The notes beneath the pieces were generated by a model. It was not told the origin of the DNA. It did no database searches and saw nothing but the letters and a program-made list of their open reading frames with translations. Shown here in pieces: positions 6,820 through 12,978 of a DNA stretch of 16,193 nt. The translations under genes and the position numbers were made by a program. Source of the stretch: DATDVH01 sp035290045 (GTDB lineage: Bacteria > Patescibacteriota > Microgenomatia > UBA1406 > HO2-37-13b); contig DATDVH010000008.1 of the NCBI GenBank assembly GCA_035290045.1, forward strand, positions 1 to 16,193. The letters run 5' to 3'. Positions within the stretch are counted from its first letter, which is position 1, and each line of letters begins with the position of its first letter.

Positions 6820-7161
6820 ATGGAAACAAGCACATATATTAAACATACAAAAACATCACCAAAAAAGTTGCGACTTGTTGCAAAGAGTATAAAAAAAATG
6901 CCGGTGAGACACGCGTTGGATACTTTATCCTTAAGTCGTACACGCGCATCAAAAATACTGTATAAGAGTATACTTTCAGCTCTGGATACGTTTTTATCAT
7001 CTTCAAAAGAAGAGATGTCTATGGTACAATTTAAGCTTTTGACCATAGAAGAAGGATCACGATTAAAGCGCTTTAGAAGTGGATCAAAAGGAAACGCAAA
7101 ACCATATAGGAGAAAAATGTCACACATTAAAATTATACTGACTACACAGACTCAAAATTAA
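6820..7161 (+). CDS. rplV: 50S ribosomal protein L22 (uL22)
   Basis: L22 binds 23S rRNA and its beta-hairpin forms part of the exit-tunnel constriction. The 113-residue product has the typical N-terminal helix block (KHTKTSPKKLRLVAKSIKKM, residues 8-27), an ILYKSILSAL helix, and the tunnel hairpin around GSRLKRFRSGSKGNAKPYRR, ending with the strand SHIKIILTT. It directly follows rplB, reflecting removal of rpsS from the usual rplB-rpsS-rplV order. Confidence 0.95.
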   Translation: METSTYIKHTKTSPKKLRLVAKSIKKMPVRHALDTLSLSRTRASKILYKSILSALDTFLSSSKEEMSMVQFKLLTIEEGSRLKRFRSGSKGNAKPYRRKMSHIKIILTTQTQN

Positions 7162-7166
7162 AATAT

Positions 7167-7808
7167 ATGGGACAAAAAGTTCATCCGCACGGATTACGAC
7201 TTGGCATATTGTATACATGGGATTCACGATGGATTTTTGCAAATAAAAAAATATATAAAGATGTTTTGTTAGCTGATATTACAATACGTCAAGGAATAAT
7301 GAAAACGTTCCAATTTGGAGATATTACTCAAGTTGAGATTGAGCGTGCAATTAATAAAATTACTTTAATTATCCATTCAGTGAAACCTGGGGTGATTATT
7401 GGACGTGGAGGAAAGGGATTGGAGGAGATTAAAAAATATATCATACAGAGTATTGGCAAAAAAAAAGTAGAAAAAGAAAAAATTAAAATAGAAATTAAAA
7501 TTGAACCGATAAAGAAACCCTACCTTAATGCATTGTTTGTTGCGCGCGATATCGCACAAAAATTAGTCAGGCACCTTCCTCATAGAATTGTGGTGCATCA
7601 CACAATGAGTAGAGTGATGGAGAGTGGTGCTAAGGGAATAAAGGTACAACTTGGAGGGAGAATAGCAGGAGCATCTATATCACGCCGCGAAAAATATTAT
7701 GAAGGCACTGTCTCGCTTTCAACGATCAGAGAAAATATTAATTTTGCCAAATTTCCCGCACTTACCAAGTCAGGATATGTAGGAGTAAAAGTGTGGATAG
7801 GGAGATAA
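7167..7808 (+). CDS. rpsC: 30S ribosomal protein S3 (uS3)
   Basis: S3 lies at the mRNA entry tunnel on the 30S head and takes part in mRNA unwinding. The 213-residue product begins MGQKVHPHGLRLGI, the invariant S3 start. A type II KH domain spans about residues 40-115 with the GxxG loop in VKPGVIIGRGGKGLEEI, and the C-terminal domain has GAKGIKVQLGGRIAGASISR. The length matches the short end of bacterial S3; there is no extended C-terminal tail. A Lys-rich low-complexity stretch (KKKVEKEKIKIEIKIEPIKK) replaces the usual linker of the KH domain. Confidence 0.97.
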   Translation: MGQKVHPHGLRLGILYTWDSRWIFANKKIYKDVLLADITIRQGIMKTFQFGDITQVEIERAINKITLIIHSVKPGVIIGRGGKGLEEIKKYIIQSIGKKKVEKEKIKIEIKIEPIKKPYLNALFVARDIAQKLVRHLPHRIVVHHTMSRVMESGAKGIKVQLGGRIAGASISRREKYYEGTVSLSTIRENINFAKFPALTKSGYVGVKVWIGR

Positions 7809-7811
7809 ATT

Positions 7812-8219
7812 ATGTTAGCGCCGAAAAGACAAAAATATCGCAAACAATTCAGAGGAGTATGGCGGAAAATTGCAGTGAAAGGGAATGAACTGAATTTTGG
7901 GAGTTTTGGAATTAAGGCAGTTGAACCTGGATTTGTAAAAGATCGTCAGATTGAGGCAGTGCGGCTTATCCTTGCACGAGCCACCAGAAAAACAGGAAAA
8001 TTTTGGATACGAATATTTCCCGACAAACCATATACAAAAAAACCACCAGAAGTAACTATGGGTTCAGGTAAAGGAGAAGTTGCTTATTTCGTAAGTGTAG
8101 TTACACGAGGAAGAGTTTTATTTGAGATTGATGGATTAGCGCAGGATGAAGCACGTAAAGTTTTTAAGAACGTATCAAATAAATTACCAGTGAGAACAAA
8201 AATAGTACAAAAAAATTAA
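7812..8219 (+). CDS. rplP: 50S ribosomal protein L16 (uL16)
   Basis: L16 contacts the elbow of A- and P-site tRNAs and is a late 50S assembly factor. The 135-residue product starts MLAPKRQKYRKQFRGVWR and contains FGSFGIKAVEPGFVKDRQIE and FWIRIFPDKPYTKKPPE. The next motif reads VTMGSGKG; aligned by hand, Thr82 occupies the position of E. coli Arg81, the residue hydroxylated there by the ribosomal oxygenase YcfD. The C-terminus (KLPVRTKIV) is normal. It sits 3 bases after rpsC. Confidence 0.96.
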   Translation: MLAPKRQKYRKQFRGVWRKIAVKGNELNFGSFGIKAVEPGFVKDRQIEAVRLILARATRKTGKFWIRIFPDKPYTKKPPEVTMGSGKGEVAYFVSVVTRGRVLFEIDGLAQDEARKVFKNVSNKLPVRTKIVQKN

Positions 8220-8224
8220 CAGGT

Positions 8225-8440
8225 ATGAGAAGAAAAATCATTGATACTTATAGAGAAAAATCAGAGCAAGATCTAATAAAAGATCAAGTGCAACTCATAA
8301 AGGAGATTGCACTTTTACAGCTTGCGTTAAAAATTAATCCACCTAAAGATACCAACGCGATCTTTAGGAAAAGAAAAGCTGTGGCGATACTCAAAACAGT
8401 ATTGCAAGAAAAAAAAGCGCAGAGTGGAAAGGAGAAATAA
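8225..8440 (+). CDS. rpmC: 50S ribosomal protein L29 (uL29)
   Basis: L29 is a small helical protein beside L23 at the tunnel exit. The 71-residue product fits two long antiparallel helices: EKSEQDLIKDQVQLIKEIAL, then a turn (INPPKDTNA) and FRKRKAVAILKTVLQEK, matching the IRxxRKxIARxxT pattern of the family. A weak AGG lies three bases before the ATG. The sequence is diverged but its position between L16 and S17 is canonical. Confidence 0.93.
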   Translation: MRRKIIDTYREKSEQDLIKDQVQLIKEIALLQLALKINPPKDTNAIFRKRKAVAILKTVLQEKKAQSGKEK

Positions 8441-8442
8441 CT

Positions 8443-8679
8443 ATGGCAAAAATAATGCATGGAGTAGTAACGTCAGTGAAAATGCAGAAAACAGTAGTTG
8501 TACAAGTTGAGAGAGTTTTCCAACATCCTCTCTATAAAAAAACTATTAAAAAACACAAAAAATATAAAGCTCATAATGAATCGTTACCTCTTAAAGAAGG
8601 CGATATGGTGGAGATACGAGAAATTCGTCCTCTTTCAAAAGATACACATTTTGAAGTGGTAAAAATTATCACTCTCTAA
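8443..8679 (+). CDS. rpsQ: 30S ribosomal protein S17 (uS17)
   Basis: S17 is a primary 16S rRNA binding protein with an OB fold. The 78-residue product shows the family pattern HGVVTSVKMQKTVVVQVER, then HPLYKKTIKKHKKYKAHNES and the conserved KEGDMVEIREIRPLSKDTHF. Its start is one of only two in the operon with a clear Shine-Dalgarno (GGAAAGGAG, at about 8427-8435, 7 bases before the ATG); this lies inside the end of rpmC, so coupling is possible. Confidence 0.96.
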   Translation: MAKIMHGVVTSVKMQKTVVVQVERVFQHPLYKKTIKKHKKYKAHNESLPLKEGDMVEIREIRPLSKDTHFEVVKIITL

Positions 8680-8684
8680 ACTAT

Positions 8685-9059
8685 ATGTTACAACTGAGGT
8701 CAAAAATCTTAATTGCAGATAATAGTGGCGCTATTGAAGCTGTCATGATTGGTATGGCAAAAAAAGGAAACAAGAAAAAAGCAGTGATTGGCGATGTTAT
8801 CAATATAGTGGTAAAAAAAGCACACCCATTCGGTCAAATAAAAAAGAGTGAAAAATTGCAGGCAGTTATTATCCGTACAAGAAAAGAAAAAAGAAGAAAA
8901 GATGGCAGTTATATTCGTTTTGATGACAATGCATGCGTAGTGTTACTGACAAAAGAATCAAAAGATCCAAAAGGCACACGTATATTCGGACCTGTTGCCC
9001 GAGAGATAAAAGAGTTGGGTTTTAATAAAATTGCAAGTTTGGCAACAGCTATTTACTGA
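8685..9059 (+). CDS. rplN: 50S ribosomal protein L14 (uL14)
   Basis: L14 is a beta-barrel at the subunit interface; it forms bridge B8 and binds ribosome silencing factor RsfS. The 124-residue product includes ILIADNSGAIEAVMIGM, the basic strand AVIIRTRKEKRRKDGSYIRF, DDNACVVLLTKESKDPKGTR and IFGPVAREIKELGFNKIASL, all L14 hallmarks at the expected spacing. The usual Lys in ADNSGAK is Ile here. Confidence 0.97.
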   Translation: MLQLRSKILIADNSGAIEAVMIGMAKKGNKKKAVIGDVINIVVKKAHPFGQIKKSEKLQAVIIRTRKEKRRKDGSYIRFDDNACVVLLTKESKDPKGTRIFGPVAREIKELGFNKIASLATAIY

Positions 9060-9096
9060 CGGCAAGATTTTTTTACATTTTATTTTTACATGTACT

Positions 9097-9402
9097 ATGA
9101 AATTAAAAAAAGGAGATAAAGTAAAGGTGATGGGAGGAAAAGATCGCGGGCGTGATGGGGTGATTGAAAAAGTCTATCAAAAACAAAATACAGCTCTTAT
9201 TTTAGGAATTAATCAGTACAAAAAGCATGTCAAGAAAAGTGAAAAAGTACCGCAGGGTGGGATGGTTAACCTTCCTCGCCCAATAGATATTTCAAAATTA
9301 GCTTTATTATGTTCGCGATGTGGAGTGATCACTCGTGTCGGATATAGCATTATTCAGCACAAAAAACAGAGAATATGTAGAAAATGTAAGGAAAAAATTT
9401 AG
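9097..9402 (+). CDS. rplX: 50S ribosomal protein L24 (uL24) with zinc ribbon
   Basis: L24 initiates 50S assembly at the 5' end of 23S rRNA. I start it at ATG 9097, which gives the typical MKLKKGDKVKVMGGKDRGR (KOW motif); the upstream ATG at 9031 lies inside rplN. The product has 101 residues. Two CxxC pairs (Cys72/Cys75 and Cys94/Cys97) flank ITRVGY, where many L24 proteins have no cysteines, so this is a zinc-binding form. Middle motifs GINQYKKHVKKS and VPQGGMVNLPRPIDISK are canonical. Confidence 0.95.
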   Translation: MKLKKGDKVKVMGGKDRGRDGVIEKVYQKQNTALILGINQYKKHVKKSEKVPQGGMVNLPRPIDISKLALLCSRCGVITRVGYSIIQHKKQRICRKCKEKI

Positions 9403-9433
9403 TTCAGATTAAATCAAACTTAAACTGAAAAAT

Positions 9434-9970
9434 ATGGCACAGAATTATTTTTATACCGATAAAATACGTGAAACATTAGGAAAGGAAATGGGACTGACAA
9501 ATCTTTGTGCGGTTCCTCGCATGGTTAAAATAGTAGTTAATGTAGGAGCAGGAGATGCGGTCCAAGATAAGAAAGTAATTGAAAGTATTAAAAAAGAAAT
9601 ACGCCTTATCACTGGACAAAACCCAGTCGTTACTAAAGCTCGTCAGTCCATAGCTGCCTTTAAGATAAGAAAAGGGTTAGCAATAGGGGTAAAAGTAACG
9701 TTAAGAAGTAAAAGAATGTTGTTTTTTTTGGAAAAATTACTTAAAATCGTTTTTCCTCGTATACGAGATTTTCGCGGCGTTTCAGAAAAAAGCTTAGACG
9801 GGAAGGGAAATCTGAATATCGGTATTTCGGAACAAACCCTTTTTCCAGAGATAGAATATGATACAATAGATAGGATTAGAGGATTAGAAATTACTATTGT
9901 TACTAATGCAAAAGACGATCAATCCGCAAAAAAATTATTTGAACTATTAGGAATGCCGTTTGTAAAATAA
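9434..9970 (+). CDS. rplE: 50S ribosomal protein L5 (uL5)
   Basis: L5 binds 5S rRNA in the central protuberance and contacts S13 and P-site tRNA. The 178-residue product matches the usual length, with VPRMVKIVVNVGAGDAV, ITGQNPVVTKARQSIAAFKI, the loop IRDFRGVSEKSLDGKGNLNI and GISEQTLFPEIEYD. The C-terminal LFELLGMPF is canonical. An A/T-only tract (9971-10006) follows before rpsN. Confidence 0.97.
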   Translation: MAQNYFYTDKIRETLGKEMGLTNLCAVPRMVKIVVNVGAGDAVQDKKVIESIKKEIRLITGQNPVVTKARQSIAAFKIRKGLAIGVKVTLRSKRMLFFLEKLLKIVFPRIRDFRGVSEKSLDGKGNLNIGISEQTLFPEIEYDTIDRIRGLEITIVTNAKDDQSAKKLFELLGMPFVK

Positions 9971-10006
9971 ATAAAATATAAAATATAAAAAATAAAATAT
10001 TGTATT
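9971..10006. repeat. A/T tract with AAAATAT units between rplE and rpsN
   Basis: Thirty-six bases with one G and no C, built from iterations of AAAATAT and AAAAT. The same motifs recur on the other side of rpsN (10201-10230), so rpsN is framed by related low-complexity repeats. Confidence 0.55.
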
Positions 10007-10192
10007 ATGGCTAAAAAATCAGATGAATTGAAATTTAAAAAACCGCAAAAATATGCAGTGAGAAATAAAAATAGGTGCGCATTATGTGGGAGGTCAAGAG
10101 GATATATGCGGCGATTTGGATTGTGTAGAATTTGTTTTAGAGAGAAAGCACTCCAAGGTGAGATACCGGGAGTGTTGAAAGCATCATGGTAA
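10007..10192 (+). CDS. rpsZ: 30S ribosomal protein S14, zinc-binding type (uS14)
   Basis: S14 is part of the 30S head near the A site and interacts with S3 and S19. The 61-residue product is the short zinc-binding (C+) form, with Cys24/Cys27 and Cys40/Cys43 in CALCGRSRGYMRRFGLCRIC and the C-terminal GVLKASW. It is framed by A/T repeat tracts on both sides and is followed by rpsS rather than directly by rpsH. The symbol rpsN is also in use for this gene. Confidence 0.96.
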   Translation: MAKKSDELKFKKPQKYAVRNKNRCALCGRSRGYMRRFGLCRICFREKALQGEIPGVLKASW

Positions 10193-10306
10193 ACAAATTT
10201 AAAATATAAAAAATTAAATATAAAATATAATTCAAAATAACAATTTGTAAATAATTTTTCGTTTCATATTTTTTATTTTTTAATTTTTATATTTTATTTT
10301 ATACAT
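10193..10306. repeat. A/T-rich intergenic inverted repeat, rpsN-rpsS
   Basis: This 114-base gap has only 8 G or C bases (about 7%). The left arm 10201-10230 and the right arm 10266-10295 form an imperfect inverted repeat sharing AAAATATAAAAA and TTAAA blocks. A shorter perfect repeat, ACAAATT (10193-10199) and AATTTGT (10242-10248), is nested in it. It could fold in RNA or extrude as a cruciform, but composition alone may explain much of it. It directly precedes the relocated rpsS. Confidence 0.55.
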
Positions 10307-10591
10307 ATGTCAAGATCATCTAAAAAAGGACCATATATAGATAGCAATCTCGCGGAAAAGGTTTTTGAACAAAAAAAAACTGGCGATAAATCGCCTATCA
10401 GGACATGGGCACGAGCAAGTCAGATTCCTCCAGATTTTGTAGGACATCTTTTTGCCATACATAATGGCAAAAAATTTATAGAAGTATACATATCAGAGTC
10501 TATGGTAGGACATCGATTAGGTGAATTTTCTCATACTCGTACATTTAGAAGTCATGGCAAAGTGACCAAGAGAGTACTTGAAAAAACTTAA
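10307..10591 (+). CDS. rpsS: 30S ribosomal protein S19 (uS19), relocated
   Basis: S19 forms a complex with S13 in the 30S head near the A-site tRNA and the bridge to L5. The 94-residue product has the clear family signature: MSRSSKKGPYIDSNL, WARASQIPPDFVGHLFAIHN, GKKFIEVYISESMVGHRLGE and FSHTRTFRSHG. Nothing looks degraded. What is unusual is its position: most bacteria encode it between rplB and rplV, which are here separated by 3 bases, while this copy lies between rpsZ and rpsH. Its start has the common CATATG context without a Shine-Dalgarno. Confidence 0.97.
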   Translation: MSRSSKKGPYIDSNLAEKVFEQKKTGDKSPIRTWARASQIPPDFVGHLFAIHNGKKFIEVYISESMVGHRLGEFSHTRTFRSHGKVTKRVLEKT

Positions 10592-10596
10592 AAACT

Positions 10597-10986
10597 ATGT
10601 TGCGTAGTATCAACAATTCAATTATTTCAATAAAAAATGGGTATGGAGCTCAAAAAGAGTCTATTGAAGTGCCCTACTCTCACATGATTGAAACTATTAT
10701 TAAGCTATTGATAAAAGAAAAGTATGTCAAACAATACCGATTTGATTCTAAAAACAAGAAAAAATGTTTTGTGATAGATTTGCTCTATAATGATGGAAAA
10801 CCTGCAGTGTGTGAGGTAATAAATATTTCAAAACCTGGAAGAAGAATATACGCAAGTATTAAAAATGTAAAGCCTGTACTTGGAGGTATGGGTTGCGCTA
10901 TTCTTACTACTTCAAAGGGTATAATGACTGATGCAGAAGCTCGTAAACATAAAATCGGTGGTGAAGTGTTATTTAAAATATGGTGA
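10597..10986 (+). CDS. rpsH: 30S ribosomal protein S8 (uS8)
   Basis: S8 binds the central domain of 16S rRNA and in E. coli represses the spc operon. The 129-residue product ends with the highly conserved GGMGCAILTTSKGIMTDAEA and GGEVLFKIW. The N-terminal half is divergent (MLRSINNSIISIKNGYGAQK in place of the usual DPIADMLTRIRNA), but the VPYSHM and LLIKEKYV blocks are in place. Its stop region overlaps an upstream in-frame ATG of rplF. Confidence 0.95.
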   Translation: MLRSINNSIISIKNGYGAQKESIEVPYSHMIETIIKLLIKEKYVKQYRFDSKNKKKCFVIDLLYNDGKPAVCEVINISKPGRRIYASIKNVKPVLGGMGCAILTTSKGIMTDAEARKHKIGGEVLFKIW

Positions 10987-11000
10987 TGGGGAGGTTCACT

Positions 11001-11555
11001 ATGTCAAAAATAGGCGAAAAGCTCATTATTGTTGAGAATGGTGTTACGGTAACCATTGAAGATGGAAAAGCGCGAGTGAAAGGAAATGTAGGAGAGCTGG
11101 TTATTTCTTTTCCTCATGGAATTGACATCATTCAAAAAGAAAGAACAATACAGGTAAAAAGAAATTCTCACGGTAGAAAAACTCGATCAATGCATGGTTT
11201 GATTCGAACGCTTTTAAGTAATGCAGTGATAGGAGTAGTAAAGCCATGGGAAAAACGTCTGCATGTAGTAGGCACTGGATATAGAGTAAAATTGCAGGGA
11301 GCAGACTTGGTTTTTGATATAGGGTATTCACATCAGGTTATTTTTAAAAAAGTAGATGATATATCGTTTGTTGTTGAAGGAAGTAATAAGATAGTTGTTC
11401 GGGGAATAGATAAGCAAAAAGTGGGAGAGGTTGCTATGAAAATAAAGAAAATAAAAAAACCTGATGTGTATAAAGGAAAAGGAATACGATATGAGGGAGA
11501 ACAATTAAAATTGCGACCTGGTAAAAAAGCAAAGACAGCAGGCGCCGCAAAATAA
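11001..11555 (+). CDS. rplF: 50S ribosomal protein L6 (uL6)
   Basis: L6 lies near the factor-binding site and the sarcin-ricin loop. I place the start at ATG 11001, giving MSKIGEKLIIVENGVTV like other L6 proteins; it has the strongest Shine-Dalgarno in the operon, GGGGAGG (10988-10994), 6 bases upstream. An in-frame ATG at 10980 would overlap rpsH and remove that logic. The 184-residue product has two tandem L6 folds, with RTLLSNAVIGVVKPWEKRLH and VGTGYRVKLQG in the middle and the C-terminal KIKKPDVYKGKGIRYEGEQL. The length is normal. Confidence 0.95.
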   Translation: MSKIGEKLIIVENGVTVTIEDGKARVKGNVGELVISFPHGIDIIQKERTIQVKRNSHGRKTRSMHGLIRTLLSNAVIGVVKPWEKRLHVVGTGYRVKLQGADLVFDIGYSHQVIFKKVDDISFVVEGSNKIVVRGIDKQKVGEVAMKIKKIKKPDVYKGKGIRYEGEQLKLRPGKKAKTAGAAK

Positions 11556-11568
11556 TAACGTATAAAAT

Positions 11569-11922
11569 ATGAATAAAACAGTTATGAAGGCACGGATGAG
11601 GAGAAAAAAAAGAGTACGATCACAGATTGTGGGGAAAACTTCCCTACTACGTTTGAGCATATTTAGATCTAATAAATATATTTACGCTCAAGTAATAAAC
11701 GATAAGGAAGGAAAAACAATCGTGTCAAAAACTGATATAAAAATAATAAAGAATGAAAAATTGTGTAAAACTAAGCGGGCAAAAGCAGTCGGATTTGAGC
11801 TGGGAAAAGCTTTAATAGAAAAAAAAATCACTCAAGTAGTATTTGATAGAGGTTATTATGCATATAAAGGAAGAGTACAAAAAGTAGCAGAAGGAGTCCG
11901 AGAAGCAGGAGTAAAAATATAA
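11569..11922 (+). CDS. rplR: 50S ribosomal protein L18 (uL18)
   Basis: L18 binds 5S rRNA and helps place it in the central protuberance. The 117-residue product has a basic N-terminus (KARMRRKKRVRSQIVG), RLSIFRSNKYIYAQVINDKE, AKAVGFELGKALIEKKI and the conserved VVFDRGYYAYKGRVQKVAEG ending in REAGVKI. It is normal in size. A 145-base gap with hairpins follows before rpsE, which is large for this compact operon. Confidence 0.96.
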   Translation: MNKTVMKARMRRKKRVRSQIVGKTSLLRLSIFRSNKYIYAQVINDKEGKTIVSKTDIKIIKNEKLCKTKRAKAVGFELGKALIEKKITQVVFDRGYYAYKGRVQKVAEGVREAGVKI

Positions 11923-11951
11923 ATTAAAAACGAAAAATTAAAAATTAAAAA
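11923..11951. repeat. AAAATTAAAAA-type short repeat
   Basis: A run of near-identical units (ATTAAAAACGAAAAATTAAA, then AATTAAAAA) follows the rplR stop. Similar units occur after rplC (about 5003-5023). They look like slippage-prone low-complexity repeats. Confidence 0.4.
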
Positions 11952-11963
11952 GTGCTCAAGTAT

Positions 11964-12009
11964 ACCCATCGTAGCTGAAATTGCAAAGCAATTTCAGCGT
12001 ACGAAGGGT
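11964..12009 (+). promoter_or_regulatory. Long hairpin in the rplR-rpsE gap
   Basis: GCTGAAATTGC (11974-11984) and GCAATTTCAGC (11988-11998) pair perfectly over a 3-base AAA loop. The stem extends, after a bulged G (11999), through TCGTA (11969-11973) and TACGA (12000-12004), and after an A/A mismatch through ACCC (11964-11967) and GGGT (12006-12009), for 20 base pairs in all. No U-tract follows, so it is not an intrinsic terminator. It could be an RNA-processing site, a protein-binding site controlling S5 and downstream genes, or a dispersed palindromic element. Confidence 0.55.
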
Positions 12010-12010
12010 T

Positions 12011-12061
12011 ATGCCGCTTACAGATGAAACAAATTGTTATAATTTAATCTGAAAGCGGTAT
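12011..12061 (+). promoter_or_regulatory. Second hairpin, immediately before the rpsE start
   Basis: CCGCTT (12014-12019) pairs with AAGCGG (12053-12058), and CAGAT (12021-12025) with ATCTG (12047-12051), across an A/A mismatch. Outer A-U, U-A and G-U pairs extend it to 12011/12061. The loop holds a TATAAT (12038-12043) without a convincing -35 box. The rpsE ATG begins six bases after this stem, so the structure could govern access of ribosomes to the start. Confidence 0.5.
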
Positions 12062-12067
12062 AAAACC

Positions 12068-12535
12068 ATGAGGGAAAGAAGAAATCAATATAAAAAAGTC
12101 AATAAGGAAATAGAAGAAAAAGTTCTTTTAATACGACGATTATCCAAAAAAACAACAGGAGGCAATAAAATTAGTTTTTCTGCGCTTGTTGTAGTTGGTA
12201 ATAAAAAAGGAAAAGTTGGCATTGGGTTGGGGAGGGGGCTTGAAGTTCCCCAGGCGATCAGAAAAGGTATCAATTTCGCTCACAAACACATGATTACTGT
12301 ACCCATATACAAAGATACGATTCCTCATGATGTGAAAGTGAAATTTAAGGGAGCTTTTATCATATTAAAACCTGCTCGGCAGGGAGTAGGACTTAAGGTA
12401 GGAAGCGTGATGCGGGCAATACTGCGTCTTGCAGGTATCTCAAACGCGTCGGGAAAAATATTGCGTTCTCGCAATCAAATAGCCAATACCTATGCGGTGA
12501 TGAAAGCGCTTATGATGATGAGACCACGAATATGA
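12068..12535 (+). CDS. rpsE: 30S ribosomal protein S5 (uS5)
   Basis: S5 acts in decoding fidelity and mRNA unwinding at the 30S entry site. The 155-residue product has the N-terminal double-stranded-RNA-binding-like domain (EEKVLLIRRLSKKTTGGNKI, SFSALVVVGNKKGKVGIGLG) and the C-terminal domain (ILKPARQGVGLKVGSVMRAI, LAGISNASGKILRSRNQIAN). Its start is the only one in the operon with C rather than U at -1, and two hairpins precede it. Its stop overlaps rplO in ATGA, leaving no room for rpmD (L30), the usual next gene. Confidence 0.97.
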   Translation: MRERRNQYKKVNKEIEEKVLLIRRLSKKTTGGNKISFSALVVVGNKKGKVGIGLGRGLEVPQAIRKGINFAHKHMITVPIYKDTIPHDVKVKFKGAFIILKPARQGVGLKVGSVMRAILRLAGISNASGKILRSRNQIANTYAVMKALMMMRPRI

Positions 12536-12978
12536 TTTATTTACATCAATTACCACAAATAGTTGCACGGTCAAAAAAGAGGGTTGGGCGTGGGTTGGGA
12601 AGTGGTGTAGGAGCAAAATCCGGTCGTGGTACCACTCGTCATCAACGCGCACGTGAGAAAATCCCATTAAGTTTTGAAGGCGGACAGAATAGATTGGTCA
12701 AGAAATTTCCCCTTTTGCGTGGAAAGGCTAAAAACGCGGGATTTCGACAAAAGCCATTCATGGTCAATATAGGTGCACTTGAAAACATAGGACAAGATGA
12801 GGAGATAACTGCAAAGACATTAATCAAATATCATATAGTTACATCACAAGATGCACGATTAGGATTAAAAATCGGCGGGCATGGGATCATAAAAAAACCA
12901 CTTACCGTTATATTACCGATTACTCACAGTGCTTCGGAAAAAATTAAAAAAGCAGGTGGGAAAATCATTCAATTATGA
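12532..12978 (+). CDS. rplO: 50S ribosomal protein L15 (uL15)
   Basis: L15 is a late-assembly 50S protein that threads into 23S rRNA. The 148-residue product has the Gly/Arg-rich N-terminal extension (KKRVGRGLGSGVGAKSGRGT), FEGGQNRLVKKFPLLRG, and the C-terminal globular part (LKIGGHGIIKKPLTVILPIT, HSASEKIKKAGGKIIQL). It overlaps both neighbours by four bases, pointing to coupled translation of S5, L15 and SecY. Confidence 0.96.
   Translation: MIYLHQLPQIVARSKKRVGRGLGSGVGAKSGRGTTRHQRAREKIPLSFEGGQNRLVKKFPLLRGKAKNAGFRQKPFMVNIGALENIGQDEEITAKTLIKYHIVTSQDARLGLKIGGHGIIKKPLTVILPITHSASEKIKKAGGKIIQL

Noticed and set aside
6789..7127. A 112-codon minus-strand frame over rplV
   Set aside because: It overlaps the unmistakable L22 gene almost completely and has no recognisable motif.
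9403..9433. TTCAG/CTGAA pairing in the rplX-rplE gap
   Set aside because: The stem is only 5 bp with a 17-base loop; it is too weak to separate from chance.
12038..12043. TATAAT as an internal promoter for rpsE
   Set aside because: No acceptable -35 box lies 15-19 bases upstream, and the motif sits in the loop of a hairpin; in A/T-rich DNA this hexamer is expected by chance.
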